Positions 26,257-36,849 of a stretch of 64,000 nt of DNA are shown here, piece after piece. Location of the stretch: positions 1,977,920,576 to 1,977,984,575 of the forward strand of contig OY728136.1 in NCBI GenBank assembly GCA_963277665.1, written 5' to 3'. The stretch comes from Viscum album (lineage: Eukaryota; Streptophyta; Magnoliopsida; Santalales; Viscaceae). The translations under genes were made by a program, and so were the position numbers. Each line of letters opens with the position of its first letter. The first letter of the stretch is position 1. Below the pieces are notes generated by a model. It was not told where the DNA came from and did not search any database. It saw only the letters and a program-made list of their open reading frames with translations.

Positions 26257-28214
26257 TGTTGGTTGGAATAAAGCACTCAAGAGGGGGTGAATTGAGTATC
26301 TATTAAAATTTCTGTTTGAAAATTTTTCTTAAAATATTTCCTAACAAAATAAATACAGCCTAGTTAATCAAAGTAATACGGTTATGAAAGTTTTACTATT
26401 TAAATAACTTCTCAGAAGATTGATTAATTCTCAGTAATCTTAATATCAGTTATTAATATTAATTTTGAAGATATTCTAATAAGTAAAAATAATTATAACT
26501 TCTTTCTAAGATTAACTATCAAAGTAAATTTAGTGATTTCTGAATTATACAGTAAAACATAAAAAACTAAATCAAAAAACATAGCAGATATAAAACAAGT
26601 GGTTCAGTCTCAAGTCATGACCTAATCCACTCCACTTGGTGATCACCTACCACCAAGCAGTTTATATTAATAAATTTTATCCACACCCTGGATCAGGATA
26701 AACAACAGTACACAGGACTGTCCAGGTCACACAACCTCTTCCACAGTTCTTCGTGGGTATAAACTAACAGGTCACACAGGGACCTCTTACACACTTATCT
26801 GTGGGAGTAAACAAGTGTAAAAATATGTAATAGTAAGGATGTCTTGTATCCTTTAGTTTAATATAGGAGATAATGTGTGTTTTTATACAGACACACACAC
26901 ACACTGCTCGAAAGATAAAAAAAATACACAGTAGAGAAAAGATGATGAGATAAGGTTAGAAGTGCTATGTGTGTTAGTCTATGTAACTCTGGACTTCTCA
27001 GATGAAGCAGGTGCAAGAATCGAGTCCTCTTTCAAGAAATAGAGTATCACAAGTTCGATGCTCTGGTTCCCAATTAGATCTAGCTTGTGTTCTTCATGGA
27101 GTTGGAATTGAGAATATGTTCTTGACTCTGATCTATAGTATCTCAACTTTTGGATTCGTGAATGCTTCGTGTGTTCTTCATATATATCTTTTTGCATGTG
27201 TTAGTTCTTTTTCTTCAATAATGCTTGTGCTTTTTCACTATCTCTCATGTTAGTTTCTGGGCCATGCTTTTCTTTTTATTCTTGGAGTGCATCTGTTGGA
27301 GCTGACAGGATGTGTGTATTTTGCACCTCATACCTCGTACTATTAGGTGAAATGTCTACAAAGAAATATTAATTATGTTAGTGCATTTAAAAGACTCAAA
27401 TATGATCGTTAGAAATTAAATTGAAAACAACAAAACAGATTAAAGAATGATGTCACAGTCTGTCTGGAAACAGTGTCTCCATGAAATGGTGTCTCCTTCT
27501 TTTCCTTTGAGTAGTAAGACAATTATGATGGAATAGTTTTATAGAGACCAGGAACTAATAGCATTGATGCAGTGTTAGGATCATGGTGTCTGGTCCTTTT
27601 CCAAACTTCGAACGGTGTCTTGGCAAGGAACCGGTGTCACATACTTCAAACAGATCTGAAACTGGTTACGGTGTCTGGGTCACGGTGTCTGGTTCACGGT
27701 GTCTGGGTCACGGTGTCTGGTCATGGTGTCTGGGTCACAGTGTCTAGTTCATGGTGTCTGGGTCACGGTGCCTGGTCACGGTGTCTAGGTCACGGTGTCT
27801 GGTCACAATATCTGGTCACAGTGTCTGGTCACGGTGTCTGGGTCACGGTGTCTAGGTCACGGTGTCTGGTCACGGTGTTTGGGTCACTTTTCCAAAAAAC
27901 CAGAACCAGTGGTAGACTCACAATTTCTCAGACTTAGCCAAATATCTGTATATATACTTAAGTAGTAATATCCACATAATTAATTAGACTTAATAGTTCA
28001 TCAAAGAAATCGTTATAGACCAAAGGTAAATATAGTTTATAATAATCGAACTTAATTTATAACAACTAATATCTTGGATGGGTTTATTTAAATCATATGG
28101 AAACCAACCATCTGTACACATGATTTGAGATATATTAAACTGGATTAACAAGCTTTATAGAATGTATAGGATTTGTGATCATTAAAACATGATTAACACA
28201 TGAGGATTCCAACA
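26257..28214 (-). repeat. 3' LTR of element E (left copy)
   Basis: 1958 bp from TGTTGGTTGG to TTCCAACA. The plus-strand left end has the phrase CAAGAGGGGGTGAATTG, the complement of the U5 end typical of Sirevirus LTRs. It contains a GGTCACGGTGTCTG minisatellite (27660-27890). Aligns throughout with 36850-38833. Confidence 0.9.
27660..27890. repeat. GGTCACGGTGTCTG minisatellite in the LTR
   Basis: About 15 imperfect units of 14-16 bases (GGTCACGGTGTCTG, with or without an extra G or T) in tandem. The matching array in the other LTR is at 38270-38510. It makes frames translating as repeated VWVTVSGHG that are not genes. Confidence 0.9.
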
Positions 28215-28330
28215 ATCTCCCCCCTTTTGATGATCACAAATCACGTGAGTGAGATATCTATTCTTAGTGAATATTTCTCTTCTTTAGTGTGCATTTAGAG
28301 TGCATATTTCTCCCCCTTTTGGGATTATCA
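28215..28330 (-). other. Polypurine tracts of element E
   Basis: On the minus strand AAAAGGGGGGAGAT directly abuts the TGTTGG start of the 3' LTR. A second purine tract, CAAAAAGGGGGAG-like, lies about 90 bases upstream (28310-28325). Multiple PPT copies near the 3' LTR are a known Sirevirus feature. Confidence 0.75.
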
Positions 28331-28669
28331 AAAAGTGTACAGAAATAAAGAAGAGAATAGATGATAAGTGTGCACAATGCATTAGATGGACAAAAATGTG
28401 TCATTACAAACAATAGGCAACAAAAAATCAACAATATCCCTATCAATAGATAGTAGTCACTTTTCTTCAGCACTGGTTGTCTTCTCTTTGCCCTTGTTAG
28501 TAGCATCACTTGAAGCCATAGGAGTAGAGGTAGAAGTTGAAGAAGGAAGTGAACCAACTGACAAAGAAGGTAGAGTGAGACATTCAAAAACAGAAGGGGA
28601 CAAGATAGGTGTAGTGGAAGACCAAGGCAATTGTTGGTCAAGGATAATAGGTATGATCTGACTTAGATC

Positions 28670-28978
28670 CTAAGAGACATACATAGAGGTAGAGGCAAGG
28701 GTAGTGGATGAGAAGGTAGGCAAACCATGTCTTAAGGGTGCAACTGCAGGATCCACAATAGTAGTTCTCTGCACATGAAGATAAGGCTTCAAAATATTGA
28801 TGAAGTCAGCAATAATATCACCACCATACTGTATCGCTTTCTTAAAGACATCCTTTTTCTCCATGAACTTTTCCAACAGAGGAGTGAAATCTTTGAGCTT
28901 TTGTACTTGAGTTTTGAAAGCTTGAGTGACAGGAGTAATTTTCAGATTCTCTACAAGGTACTTGAAATGGTTTTTCAT
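28670..28978 (-). CDS. Post-pol ORF fragment of element E, 102 aa
   Basis: A Lys/Leu/Thr-rich frame in element orientation with the segment ENLKITPVTQAFKTQVQKLK and likely helical character. It is probably the C-terminal part of the extra post-pol protein, separated from upstream pieces (28975-29187, 29534-30100) by stops. No known domain is visible. Some Sireviruses carry an envelope-like or unassigned ORF here; no membrane-spanning segment is seen in this fragment, so I do not call it envelope. Confidence 0.45.
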   Translation of the reverse strand: MKNHFKYLVENLKITPVTQAFKTQVQKLKDFTPLLEKFMEKKDVFKKAIQYGGDIIADFINILKPYLHVQRTTIVDPAVAPLRHGLPTFSSTTLASTSMYVS

Positions 28979-29187
28979 ATCACGCTTAGAGAAATCCTAT
29001 TGAAGTAAAAATATACCTTCTTAGTAATTTCTTCTTGAGAATCATTTACAATATTGGAATGAATTCTTACCAGATCAAGAAATCTATCACTATTCATGAT
29101 AACCACAGAGAGAGACTCTTTGTCAAAACCACTGATCACTGTTTGGAGTTCTTCCTTAACAACTATTCTGAGTAGATCACTATCCAA
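28975..29187 (-). CDS. Post-pol ORF fragment of element E, 70 aa
   Basis: A short frame in element orientation, between the 102-aa fragment and the 188-aa fragment, with acidic and hydrophobic residues (DSDLLRIVVKEEL). Its start overlaps the end of the next fragment by a few bases in another frame, as expected for one ancestral ORF broken by frameshift. No domain recognised. Confidence 0.4.
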   Translation of the reverse strand: MDSDLLRIVVKEELQTVISGFDKESLSVVIMNSDRFLDLVRIHSNIVNDSQEEITKKVYFYFNRISLSVI

Positions 29188-29533
29188 GGAGGGTTGAGAT
29201 GACTATCCAGAGGGATTAGAAGATATAACAGCTAAAGTAAGGGACTTCAGTTGATTTAGAACTTTCTGGAGACAAACCTTATACTCATCAGTCAACTTGT
29301 TAAGACCGATAACTAGATCACACATTTCTTGAACTATTTTCTTGTTTCTTTTAGCCACCTTGTCAGCTAAGGAAGCTAGGTTAGGTTGAATCAGGGAGGA
29401 AACTTCCTGTGGAATCTAAATACCAACATCCTCAACAGGATGAGAAATAAGTTTTGGTCTTGATTTCATCACTCTCTGCATATCTTCAACCATACCTCTC
29501 AGAGACTTTACTTCATCACTTAACTATTTGTTC

Positions 29534-30100
29534 TCAACTCTGACTTACTTGAATTTCATGAAGCATTTTTGGCTGAATCTTCCAAATGATCTTTTCTAAT
29601 AGCAAGGCAGCATCTCTTTTACTCAAGTTTTTCACAGGATCAGGTTGAGTATTCATAATATTTTCAACCCCAACCAATAGGGTAGCTCCAAATGCTTTCA
29701 AATCATCCTTACTCACCAAGGTGGAAGGTTCTTGTGAATGTTCAGGGATAGAAGCTAAGACAGGATCAGGGTCCTTTGTAGAGATAAGGTCAGAGACTGA
29801 TTTCAATTGAAATACAGTAGAGAGGTTTATACCTTTAATTGAGACTTCTTTGGAATCATTCACATCAAAATAGTTGGGGAATTTATACCATGTATCCACA
29901 GATCTTGGATCAACTGGATTAGGAATATCAACAGCTTTCAGATTTGGGTGCTCCTCCCCCTCAACAGGTGCATATTTCTCAGGACTAATAGATTTAGTTC
30001 TTTGATATTTCATCCTTAATAGCTTCACCCATTTCTTTTTTATCCAATTGAAAGGCTTGCTCCATTCTCTCCTCAGCAGATGGGATAAACTTAGGAACAA
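29534..30100 (-). CDS. Post-pol ORF fragment of element E, 188 aa
   Basis: The longest open frame of the post-pol region. A basic N-terminus (RREWSKPFNWIKKKW) is followed by a Pro/Asp/Ser/Val-rich middle (PNPVDPRSVDTWYKFPNYFD) and a Leu/Lys-rich end (LLLEKIIWKIQPK). It has no membrane segment and no retroviral catalytic motif. It lies in frame-broken continuity with 30342-30659 and 30992-31321. Function unknown; best read as the middle of an additional Sirevirus ORF. Confidence 0.5.
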   Translation of the reverse strand: MFLSLSHLLRREWSKPFNWIKKKWVKLLRMKYQRTKSISPEKYAPVEGEEHPNLKAVDIPNPVDPRSVDTWYKFPNYFDVNDSKEVSIKGINLSTVFQLKSVSDLISTKDPDPVLASIPEHSQEPSTLVSKDDLKAFGATLLVGVENIMNTQPDPVKNLSKRDAALLLEKIIWKIQPKMLHEIQVSQS

Positions 30101-30341
30101 CTTGTTCCTCTAGGTGTTCCTTAAGAGAAGCTTCTTTCTCAAGAGAAATATCTTCTTTTAAATGTTATTCCAGAATATCTTTTTCCATTTCAACAATAAC
30201 AGATTATTATTTAGAAGCATATTGTTCTTCTAGATCAATAATTTATTCAGGAACAGGTATTTCTTTCTCAGTTATGTCTTGGAGGACGGGTTCATTGTCT
30301 TTCTCATCCAGGACAGTTTTCCTTGTAGGTGCAACAACCTC

Positions 30342-30659
30342 TTATTCTTCTTCCTCATTAGAATAGTCAACGATTTCATCTGGTTCCAAACTAGGATAAA
30401 AAATGTCCTTAGGTATTGAATAATGATCAATCAGGTTGAACTTTTCATAGACCCTCTCATTATCCTCTACCCATGCTTTTCTCCACGAATTCCAACTAAT
30501 TTTCATTCTTTTGATAATAACTTTTGAAATACAGAATTCATAGTCCTCAATGACTTCTTCATCTGGTCTAAACAACCCTTTTTCATAAAGCATAGCTGAG
30601 ATTAACCTTGAGTAGAACATGGAAGTTGACTTGGAGGTTGTCTTTATCAACTCACACAT
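30342..30659 (-). CDS. Post-pol ORF fragment of element E, 105 aa
   Basis: Begins MCELIKTTSKSTSMFYSRLI and ends in an acidic tail (SNEEEE). The opening resembles the C-terminal end of the 'putative plant transposon protein' domain often found in plant retroelement-associated ORFs (pattern H..I...KS..L.YG.L...IF). That likeness is from memory and weak. Stops at 30660-30990 separate it from the upstream fragment. Confidence 0.45.
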   Translation of the reverse strand: MCELIKTTSKSTSMFYSRLISAMLYEKGLFRPDEEVIEDYEFCISKVIIKRMKISWNSWRKAWVEDNERVYEKFNLIDHYSIPKDIFYPSLEPDEIVDYSNEEEE

Positions 30660-30991
30660 ATGAAGTATAACATACTTTCATAGGTTAATCTTGTGTCCAT
30701 TCTTCATAAGATGTATCAAAAAATACATCTTGATACTTGAGTGTAGCAAAATCACCTTTTCTTGGACTAATCAGATTCTAAACAAACTTAAACAAAATTC
30801 TGGTTTCACCATCTAGCTCGGCAGCTATAACTCTTCTCTTTGTTTCATTCCCAGTTAAGCTTCCCAAGGCTTATTCCAAAACAAAGATCTCACTTAAAGG
30901 TGGAGGTACTCTCTGGTAGTCCTCAAAAATACCCTCATGAGGTATCCTTAGTCATGCATCCCATAACCTCAAAGAAAAGGTGCATCTCTGG

Positions 30992-31321
30992 CTATTGATC
31001 CGGTTTTTTTACAACAAACCCATCTTCTGTATCAAAAGAGAATTGAATGAACTGATAAAACTGAGCAACTAGATTTGGGTATATTGGTATTTCCTCTTTT
31101 GTGAACCAATCCATCCATCCTTGCTCTTTTAGTATTTTTAATACTAAATACTTACTTGACAGAATCCACTTAGGGAAAATTTCCTTTTTAGGTGCCACTA
31201 TTCTGTTCACCAGGTTCGGATTCAAAGGACCTTCAGGTGCTATCTTTGATGTTATTTTCATCTTATTCTTTGATCTATGCTTTTTAGGAGTTGATGAGGA
31301 TAGATGTTTCATTTTGTTCAT
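30992..31321 (-). CDS. Post-pol ORF fragment of element E, N-terminal 109 aa, plant-transposon-protein-like
   Basis: Starts with a basic stretch (KKHRSKNKMK). The segment KILKEQGWMDWF..EEIPIYPNLVAQFYQF resembles the core of the 'putative plant transposon protein' family (GW..L....VYP.LV..FY). That domain is common in plant repeat ORFs and has no proven function. The ATG at 31321 is the first of the post-pol region, so this is probably the true start of the extra ORF, about 600 bases after RNase H. Fragments 30342-30659 through 28670-28978 continue it in broken frames. Confidence 0.55.
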   Translation of the reverse strand: MNKMKHLSSSTPKKHRSKNKMKITSKIAPEGPLNPNLVNRIVAPKKEIFPKWILSSKYLVLKILKEQGWMDWFTKEEIPIYPNLVAQFYQFIQFSFDTEDGFVVKKPDQ

Positions 31322-31536
31322 TCATCAAAGGTTTGAGAGAGTGAGAAAGGTTGAAGGAGGGGTTACGGTTTGAGAGAAGAGAGCTCGGGTGAATAAAGGA
31401 GTGAAACTTCTTTCATTTTTATCATTTAGGAATATCAAGCGTTGAAAAAATCAAAAGCATGGGAAAGTATAAGAATAAAATAATTAATTACCGCAATACG
31501 AGTTATAATATGTAAATAAAACAAAAAAGTGTCTTT

Positions 31537-31632
31537 ATGGTGAGACTCGAATAGACTTTCATGGTGAGACCATAACAGGTTTTCACGGTGAGACCGCAAT
31601 GGACTTTCATGGTGAGACTGTAACAGACTTTT
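31537..31632. repeat. 24-bp minisatellite, four units
   Basis: ATGGTGAGAC...GACTTTC-type units begin at 31537, 31561, 31585 and 31609, an exact 24-base period. It lies in the spacer between RNase H and the post-pol ORF. Looser GTGAGACCGTAA-like pieces continue to about 31850. Confidence 0.85.
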
Positions 31633-31913
31633 ATGATGATATGTTTACTGTGTGATTTCTAAATTGTTTGACCGTATTGTTTGAGATAGTAAGTGCTAGA
31701 CAGTAACCGAGAGATAATAACTGTGAGACCGTAAACACGAAACAACAACTTTTAAGACAATAAACTTATAGAACTGTTCGAGTTAGATAGTAATCATAAG
31801 ACAGTGACTTATAAAATCATAAACTATGAAACAGTAATCTGTGAAACAGTACACTTACTACTTAAGATTTATCATTCCCAACTCATGTATGATGTAATTT
31901 ATTCATTCAGAAT

Positions 31914-32138
31914 TTAATGGTTTGGTGAATATATCAGTAAGCTGATATTCAGTTCCAATGAATTCCAAGTGATATCACCTTTTTGATAATGGTCACTCAA
32001 AAAGTGATGTCTTACATCAATATGTTTTATCCTAGAGTGTGAAATGGGATTTTTTGAGATGTTAATAGCACTTGTATTGTCACAATTTATAGGTACATGC
32101 CTGAATTGATATCCATAATCTAGTAATGTGTGTTTCAT
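31914..32138 (-). pseudogene. Element E RNase H fragment
   Basis: The frame contains VPINCDNTSAINISKNPISH, SRIKHIDVRHHFLSDHYQKG and the final DIT-type segment, the C-terminal hallmark of copia RNase H (CDN.SAI...KNP..H.RTKHI..R.HF). The upstream GY.D.D.AG... segment near 32330-32280 is broken by stops. Confidence 0.8.
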
Positions 32139-32470
32139 CCATAAAATTTGTGCACAACAACTACTAGTATCTATGTAGTTAGCTTCGACAGTAGATAATG
32201 CAACGGAGTTTTGTTTCTTACTACACCATGATACTAGTGACTTGCCTAAAAATGATATGTTATATAGGTGCTTTTTATATCTAACTTACAACCACCAAAA
32301 TCAGCATCAGAATAGCTAACTAACTCAAATGATTGTCCTTTGGGATAGAACAGTCCTAGATTGAGTGTATGTTTTAGGTATTTGAAAATTATCTTCACAA
32401 CATTTAAATGAGATTACTTATGGTTTTCTTGAAAATGAGTACACATACATACACTAGACATAATCTCAGG

Positions 32471-33394
32471 TCAGCTAGCAGTTAGGTAGAGTAGGCTTCT
32501 AGTCATTCCTCTGTGAATGGTTTGATCAACAGATTTTCCATCTTCATTAAGATCCAACATACAAGTAGTACTCATTGGAGTTTCACTACTTTTAGTTCTA
32601 TCCAGGAAAAAATGTTTTAGAATATCTCTAGTATATTTGCTTTGATTTGAAATAATACCATCATTATTTTGAAATATTTTAAATTCAAGAAAGAATTTTA
32701 GTCCACCCATTAAACTCATTTCAAATTAGTTTTGAATCATTTTAGAAAATTCAATACATAAAGAATTTTTTGAAGATCCAAAGATAATGTTATCTAAATA
32801 AATTTGAACTACTAAAACATCATTGGAAATTCATTTTATAAAAAGGTTAGGATCAACTATTCCTTTTGTGAAACCTTTGGAAATAAGAAAAGTACTTAAT
32901 CTATCATACCAGGCTCTTGGAGCTTGTTTTAAACCATATAAGGCTTTTGATAATTTAAAAATATGATTTGGAAAATGAGGATTTGTAAAACCAGGGGGTT
33001 TGTCAACAAAGACATCCTCAGCTATATAACCATTTAGTAATACACTCTTAACATCCATTTAATATAGTTTGAAATTCAGATGTGCAGCATAAGCAAGCAG
33101 AATTCTGATGGCTTTAAGTATAGCTACTGGTGCAAAGGTTTCCTCATTGTCAATTCATTCTTCTTAACTATAGCCTTGTGCAACAAACCTAGCCTTGTTT
33201 CTAACTATGTTACCAGCTTCATCTACCTTATTTCTAAACACCCACTTAGTGCCTATGGTAAATGTGTCTTTAGTTCTTTCAACAAGTTTCCAAAATTTGT
33301 TCCTTTTAAACTGATTAAGTTCTTCTTGCATAGCCATCACCCAAAATTTATCATTAATAGCATCATTAATGTTTTTAGGTTCAAGTTGTGACAA
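32471..33394 (-). pseudogene. Element E reverse transcriptase relic
   Basis: Three frames in order: 33394-33164 (AMQEELNQFKRNKFWKLVER, GTKWVFRNKVDEAGNIVRNK), 33058-32831 (DVKSVLLNGYI, PPGFTNPHFPNH, KALYGLKQAPRAWYDRL), and 32719-32471 (MSLMGGLKFFLEFKI). All are diagnostic copia RT blocks. At 32789-32800 the catalytic YVDD box reads YLDN, so its second Asp is replaced by Asn. Stops separate the blocks. The enzyme is dead on both counts. The PPGF and LYGLKQAPRAWY phrases are close to the SIRE/Maximus type. Confidence 0.85.
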
Positions 33395-34176
33395 GAAGAC
33401 TTGATGTTCAACTTGATTTCTAATATAAGCTCTAGTTTGAGTTCCTTTATCTAAATCTCCTACAATAGCATCTAAAGGATGGTTCTTAAGAGTTCTAACA
33501 GCTCTAGAAAAAGAAGGACTAGTGATTTCAAGTTCTTAAATAGGTTCAGGTTCATTGTGACTTAAATCTGAAGAATTTCCAGAACTGGAAGTTTTCACAG
33601 ATTCCTTTACAGGATGGTTAAATTATTTTGAATTGATGTCCATATTTGACACATCATCCTCCAGGTTCTCTAGAGTGGTATTAGGATCATGTGGATTTGT
33701 TTCATTAAATTTGACATGGACAGATTCTTCCACGTATTTAGTTCTTTTTTTTAAACACTCTATAGGCTTTACTAGATATTGAATATCCTAGAAAAATCAT
33801 TCATCACTCTTGGATGAAAATTTATCAAGATTGTCCTTAGTATTAAGGATAAAGACTTTGCAACCAAAAACTTTGAAGTAGCTTACTTTGGGTTTTCTAT
33901 TATTCCATAACTCATATGGAGTTCTTTTAATAATAGGTCAAATCAACACTCTATTAATAATATATCATGATGTATTTATAGCTTTATCTCAAAAATAAAT
34001 AGGTAAGTCATATTCACTAAGCATGGTTCTAGCAATCTCTTGTAAGGTTCTATTTCTTCTTTCTACAACTCTATTCTATTGAGGTGTTCTAGGGGAAGAG
34101 AAATTATGACTATCGCCATTTTGAGAACAAAAAGATTCAAACTCTTGATTTTCAAACTCATGGTCATGATCACTTC

Positions 34177-34950
34177 TTAATGATTTAATTCTAAGTCCAC
34201 TAAGATTTCTACAGTTTTGGAATATTTGGTAAAATGAGAGTAGACTTCACTTTTGTGAGCCCAAAATAAAGTCCAAGTATATCTAGAAAAGTCATATATA
34301 AGAATATAAACATAGTGCTTCCCATTTAAACTAGAAACTCTAGATGGTACAAACAAATCCATGTGAATCAATTTGAGAGGTTTAGAAGTTGACACTTCTT
34401 TATTATGTTTGAAGGAAATTTTGTGTTGTTTTCCCTTTTGATAAGGATTATACAATTTATCATTTGAAAAATAAATTTTGGGTAGATCTTTGACTAAGCT
34501 TTTTATAGTTAACTTTCTAAGAGAGTGAATATTATAGTGTCCTAGTTTTCTATGACAAATCCAAGATTCTTTGTGAAATACACTTAAACATGAATCATTT
34601 TTAGAAACTAAAGAATCTAAGTTAACAGAGTATACATTTTCATTTCTTAATGCAGAAAACACTAATTCATTTTTAGAAATGAAAACATTGAAAGAATCAT
34701 TTTCAAATTTAACATGAAATACATCATCATAGAGTTGTGAAATACTAAGCAGATTATATTTCAATCCATCAATAAAAAGTACTTTGGAAATTAAAACTGA
34801 GTTAGAGTTACCGATTTGGCCAAGGCCAATGATCTTTCCTTTGGAATTGTCACCAAAGGTGACATGTCCACCATCAATTTTTATTAAATTCTTAAATCAT
34901 GAATAATCCTATGTCATGTGTCTTGAACACCCACTATCCAAGTACCATAA
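34177..34950 (-). pseudogene. Element E protease end, GAG-pre-integrase and integrase N-terminus
   Basis: At 34912-34944 the minus strand encodes LDSGCSRHMT, the copia aspartic protease active site (DSG). Frame 34764-34177 (195 aa) then gives LLSISQLYDD, the HHCC-type region (HRKLGHYNIHSL, but Cys residues lost: NPYQKGK), and HMDLFVPSRV with the first catalytic Asp. The later integrase core and the DNG..F segment (33400-34170) are broken by stops. The usual IDD.SR reads LIYDFSR. Confidence 0.8.
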
Positions 34951-35121
34951 GTATTTACAGGATCTCTTTAAGCAACTTTCCTACAAAGTATTCAAATAAA
35001 AACAGATTTCAGTACCCATATTTGTTTGGGTCTAGTAATATTAGCGACTAGTGATTTAGGAACCCATATCTACCTCATAGGTTTCCTATAAGAATTATGT
35101 AAAGTGATTGAAAAATAAACT

Positions 35122-36639
35122 CTATTTGGTATAGAAAATCTTGAAACAATAGAGAGTGTCATAATTTGAACTAGCTAAATGTTTTCCATAACTAGGATTA
35201 AACCTGTATATCCTAGACTTAGAAACAAAATTAGTTCTTCCAAAATTTCTTTTACCAGGTTGATATCCAATACCAATAGTATATTTAGGATCAATCTTTT
35301 TACCTAGAATTTGTACCAAAGTATCTTTACCATTAGTAAACCTTTCAAGATCCTTTTTCAATTGCTCATTAGATAGATTTAGTTCATTGTTTTCTTTGAG
35401 TAATTGAGCATTTTCCTCCCTTTCTACAGTGAGTTCATATTTAACAGTTGAGGTAAGAGCATGTTGTTTCTTTAAAGACTTGTATTTATCTTTTAGTTCA
35501 TTACATGTCTCTTCAAGCATATTATATTACTCAAACATTTCTTCATTAGACATATTTTCATAATCACTTTCATCTCCAGAATAATAGGAATTGTGTACAG
35601 GAGATTCCAATGTTACCTCAGATGTGTTTGTCATAAAACACATATTGGATTTGTTGGTCTATTCATCATGTGAAGATTCTGAGTCACTTGAGCTATCCTC
35701 ATAAGCACTCCACATTTCTTTCATTTCCTTTTTATACTTTCTATATTTTTCTTCATATTTCTTTTTGTACTTGATCTTGGGACAGTCAACCTTTACATGT
35801 CCCTTTCGCTTACATTCATAAAATACTATCTCATTAGACTTGTCACTTCTCTTCCAATCTTTCTTCCAGCTTCCTTTTTGATCATATCTTCCCTTAAAGT
35901 TAGGATTTTTGAAAAATTTCTTCTTCTTGTAAAATCTCTTAAACCTTCTGGCTAATTGAGTCATCTCCTCATCACTGTCAGGTGATGATTGTTCACTGCT
36001 GGAACTTTCTATAGAGACTTCCAATTTCCCTTTCTCTTTGTGTTTAGAGGTGTTGGTCTTAAATGAAATAGATTTTCTTTTGGGTTCATCATTATCTTCC
36101 TTGTTGACTTCTAGCTCCTCTTCATACATCATTAGTTTTCCAATGAGTTCTTTTATAGGTAACTTGTCGATATCTCATGACTCTCTAATAGAGACAGAGG
36201 TTTCTCTCCATCTGTCAGGTAGGCATCTGAGAATCCTCATAATTTGTTCTTTGGTAGTAACTTCTCTTCTAAGAGAAATCATTGTGTTGAAAATTTCGTT
36301 GAACCTAAGATACATGTCAGAAATAGGCTCACCAGGTTTCATTTTAAAGTTATCATAGTTAATATTATAAGTATTAAGTCTCATTTCTTTTACACTATAA
36401 GTTCATTCATGTGAAACAGACAAAGTATCCCAAATTTCATGAGCAGTTTTACATGCAGAAATTCTGTTAAATTCCTCATCGCCTAAAGAGAAATATAAAA
36501 CATTCATGGGTTTGAAATTGTTATTGTAGGCAGTCTTGGCTAGGTCATCCCAAGTGATTCTATTAGTAACAGGAATCTTATACCCATCTATAATTGAAGA
36601 CCAATTTTCAAAACCCATACTTTCTAAATGCATTTTCAT
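35122..36639 (-). pseudogene. Element E gag relic with zinc knuckle and coiled coil
   Basis: Four broken frames: 36639-36403 (FENWSSIIDGYKIP, AHEIWDTLSVSHE), 36384-36175 (MYLRFNEIFNTMISL, RILRCLPDRWRE), 36132-35659 (Lys/Glu/Ser-rich with a zinc knuckle), 35520-35122 (coiled coil LLKENNELNLSNEQLKKDL, then TLVQILGKK and GIGYQPGK). This is the UBN2-type copia gag followed by CCHC and the coiled-coil tail usual in Sireviruses. The knuckle reads FYECKRKGHVKVDC, so the first Cys is replaced by Phe. Stops and frameshifts between frames show a pseudogene. Confidence 0.85.
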
Positions 36640-36835
36640 TTTGATTTTCCATTAGGTATAATTGGTTCCATTAAAGAATGGTGTTATATCTGTTGAAGCA
36701 CCTTACAGTCTATTATTCATAACAAGGAAATACTTTGAAAGTTCTAGAAATTTAAAATTGACAGAAATTTATAGATCTTTAAAGTAAAAATAAAATCACA
36801 GTTTAATAGGGTCAAAAACAGAGTCTTAATAAGAT

Positions 36836-36847
36836 CTTGTGATACCA
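36836..36847 (-). other. Primer-binding site of element E
   Basis: Two bases inside the 5' LTR end, the minus strand reads TGGTATCACAAG. The first eight bases match the initiator-Met PBS and the rest diverge from TGGTATCAGAGC. Confidence 0.65.
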
Positions 36848-36849
36848 AA

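Noticed and set aside
27572..27937. 121-aa frame of VWVTVSGHG repeats
   Set aside because: It is the LTR minisatellite of element E in translation, as are 38178-38606 and 38192-38476.
28264..28661. Frames of 125 aa (minus) and 91 aa (plus) at the end of element E
   Set aside because: They cross the PPT or lie antisense to the post-pol ORF, with no domain.
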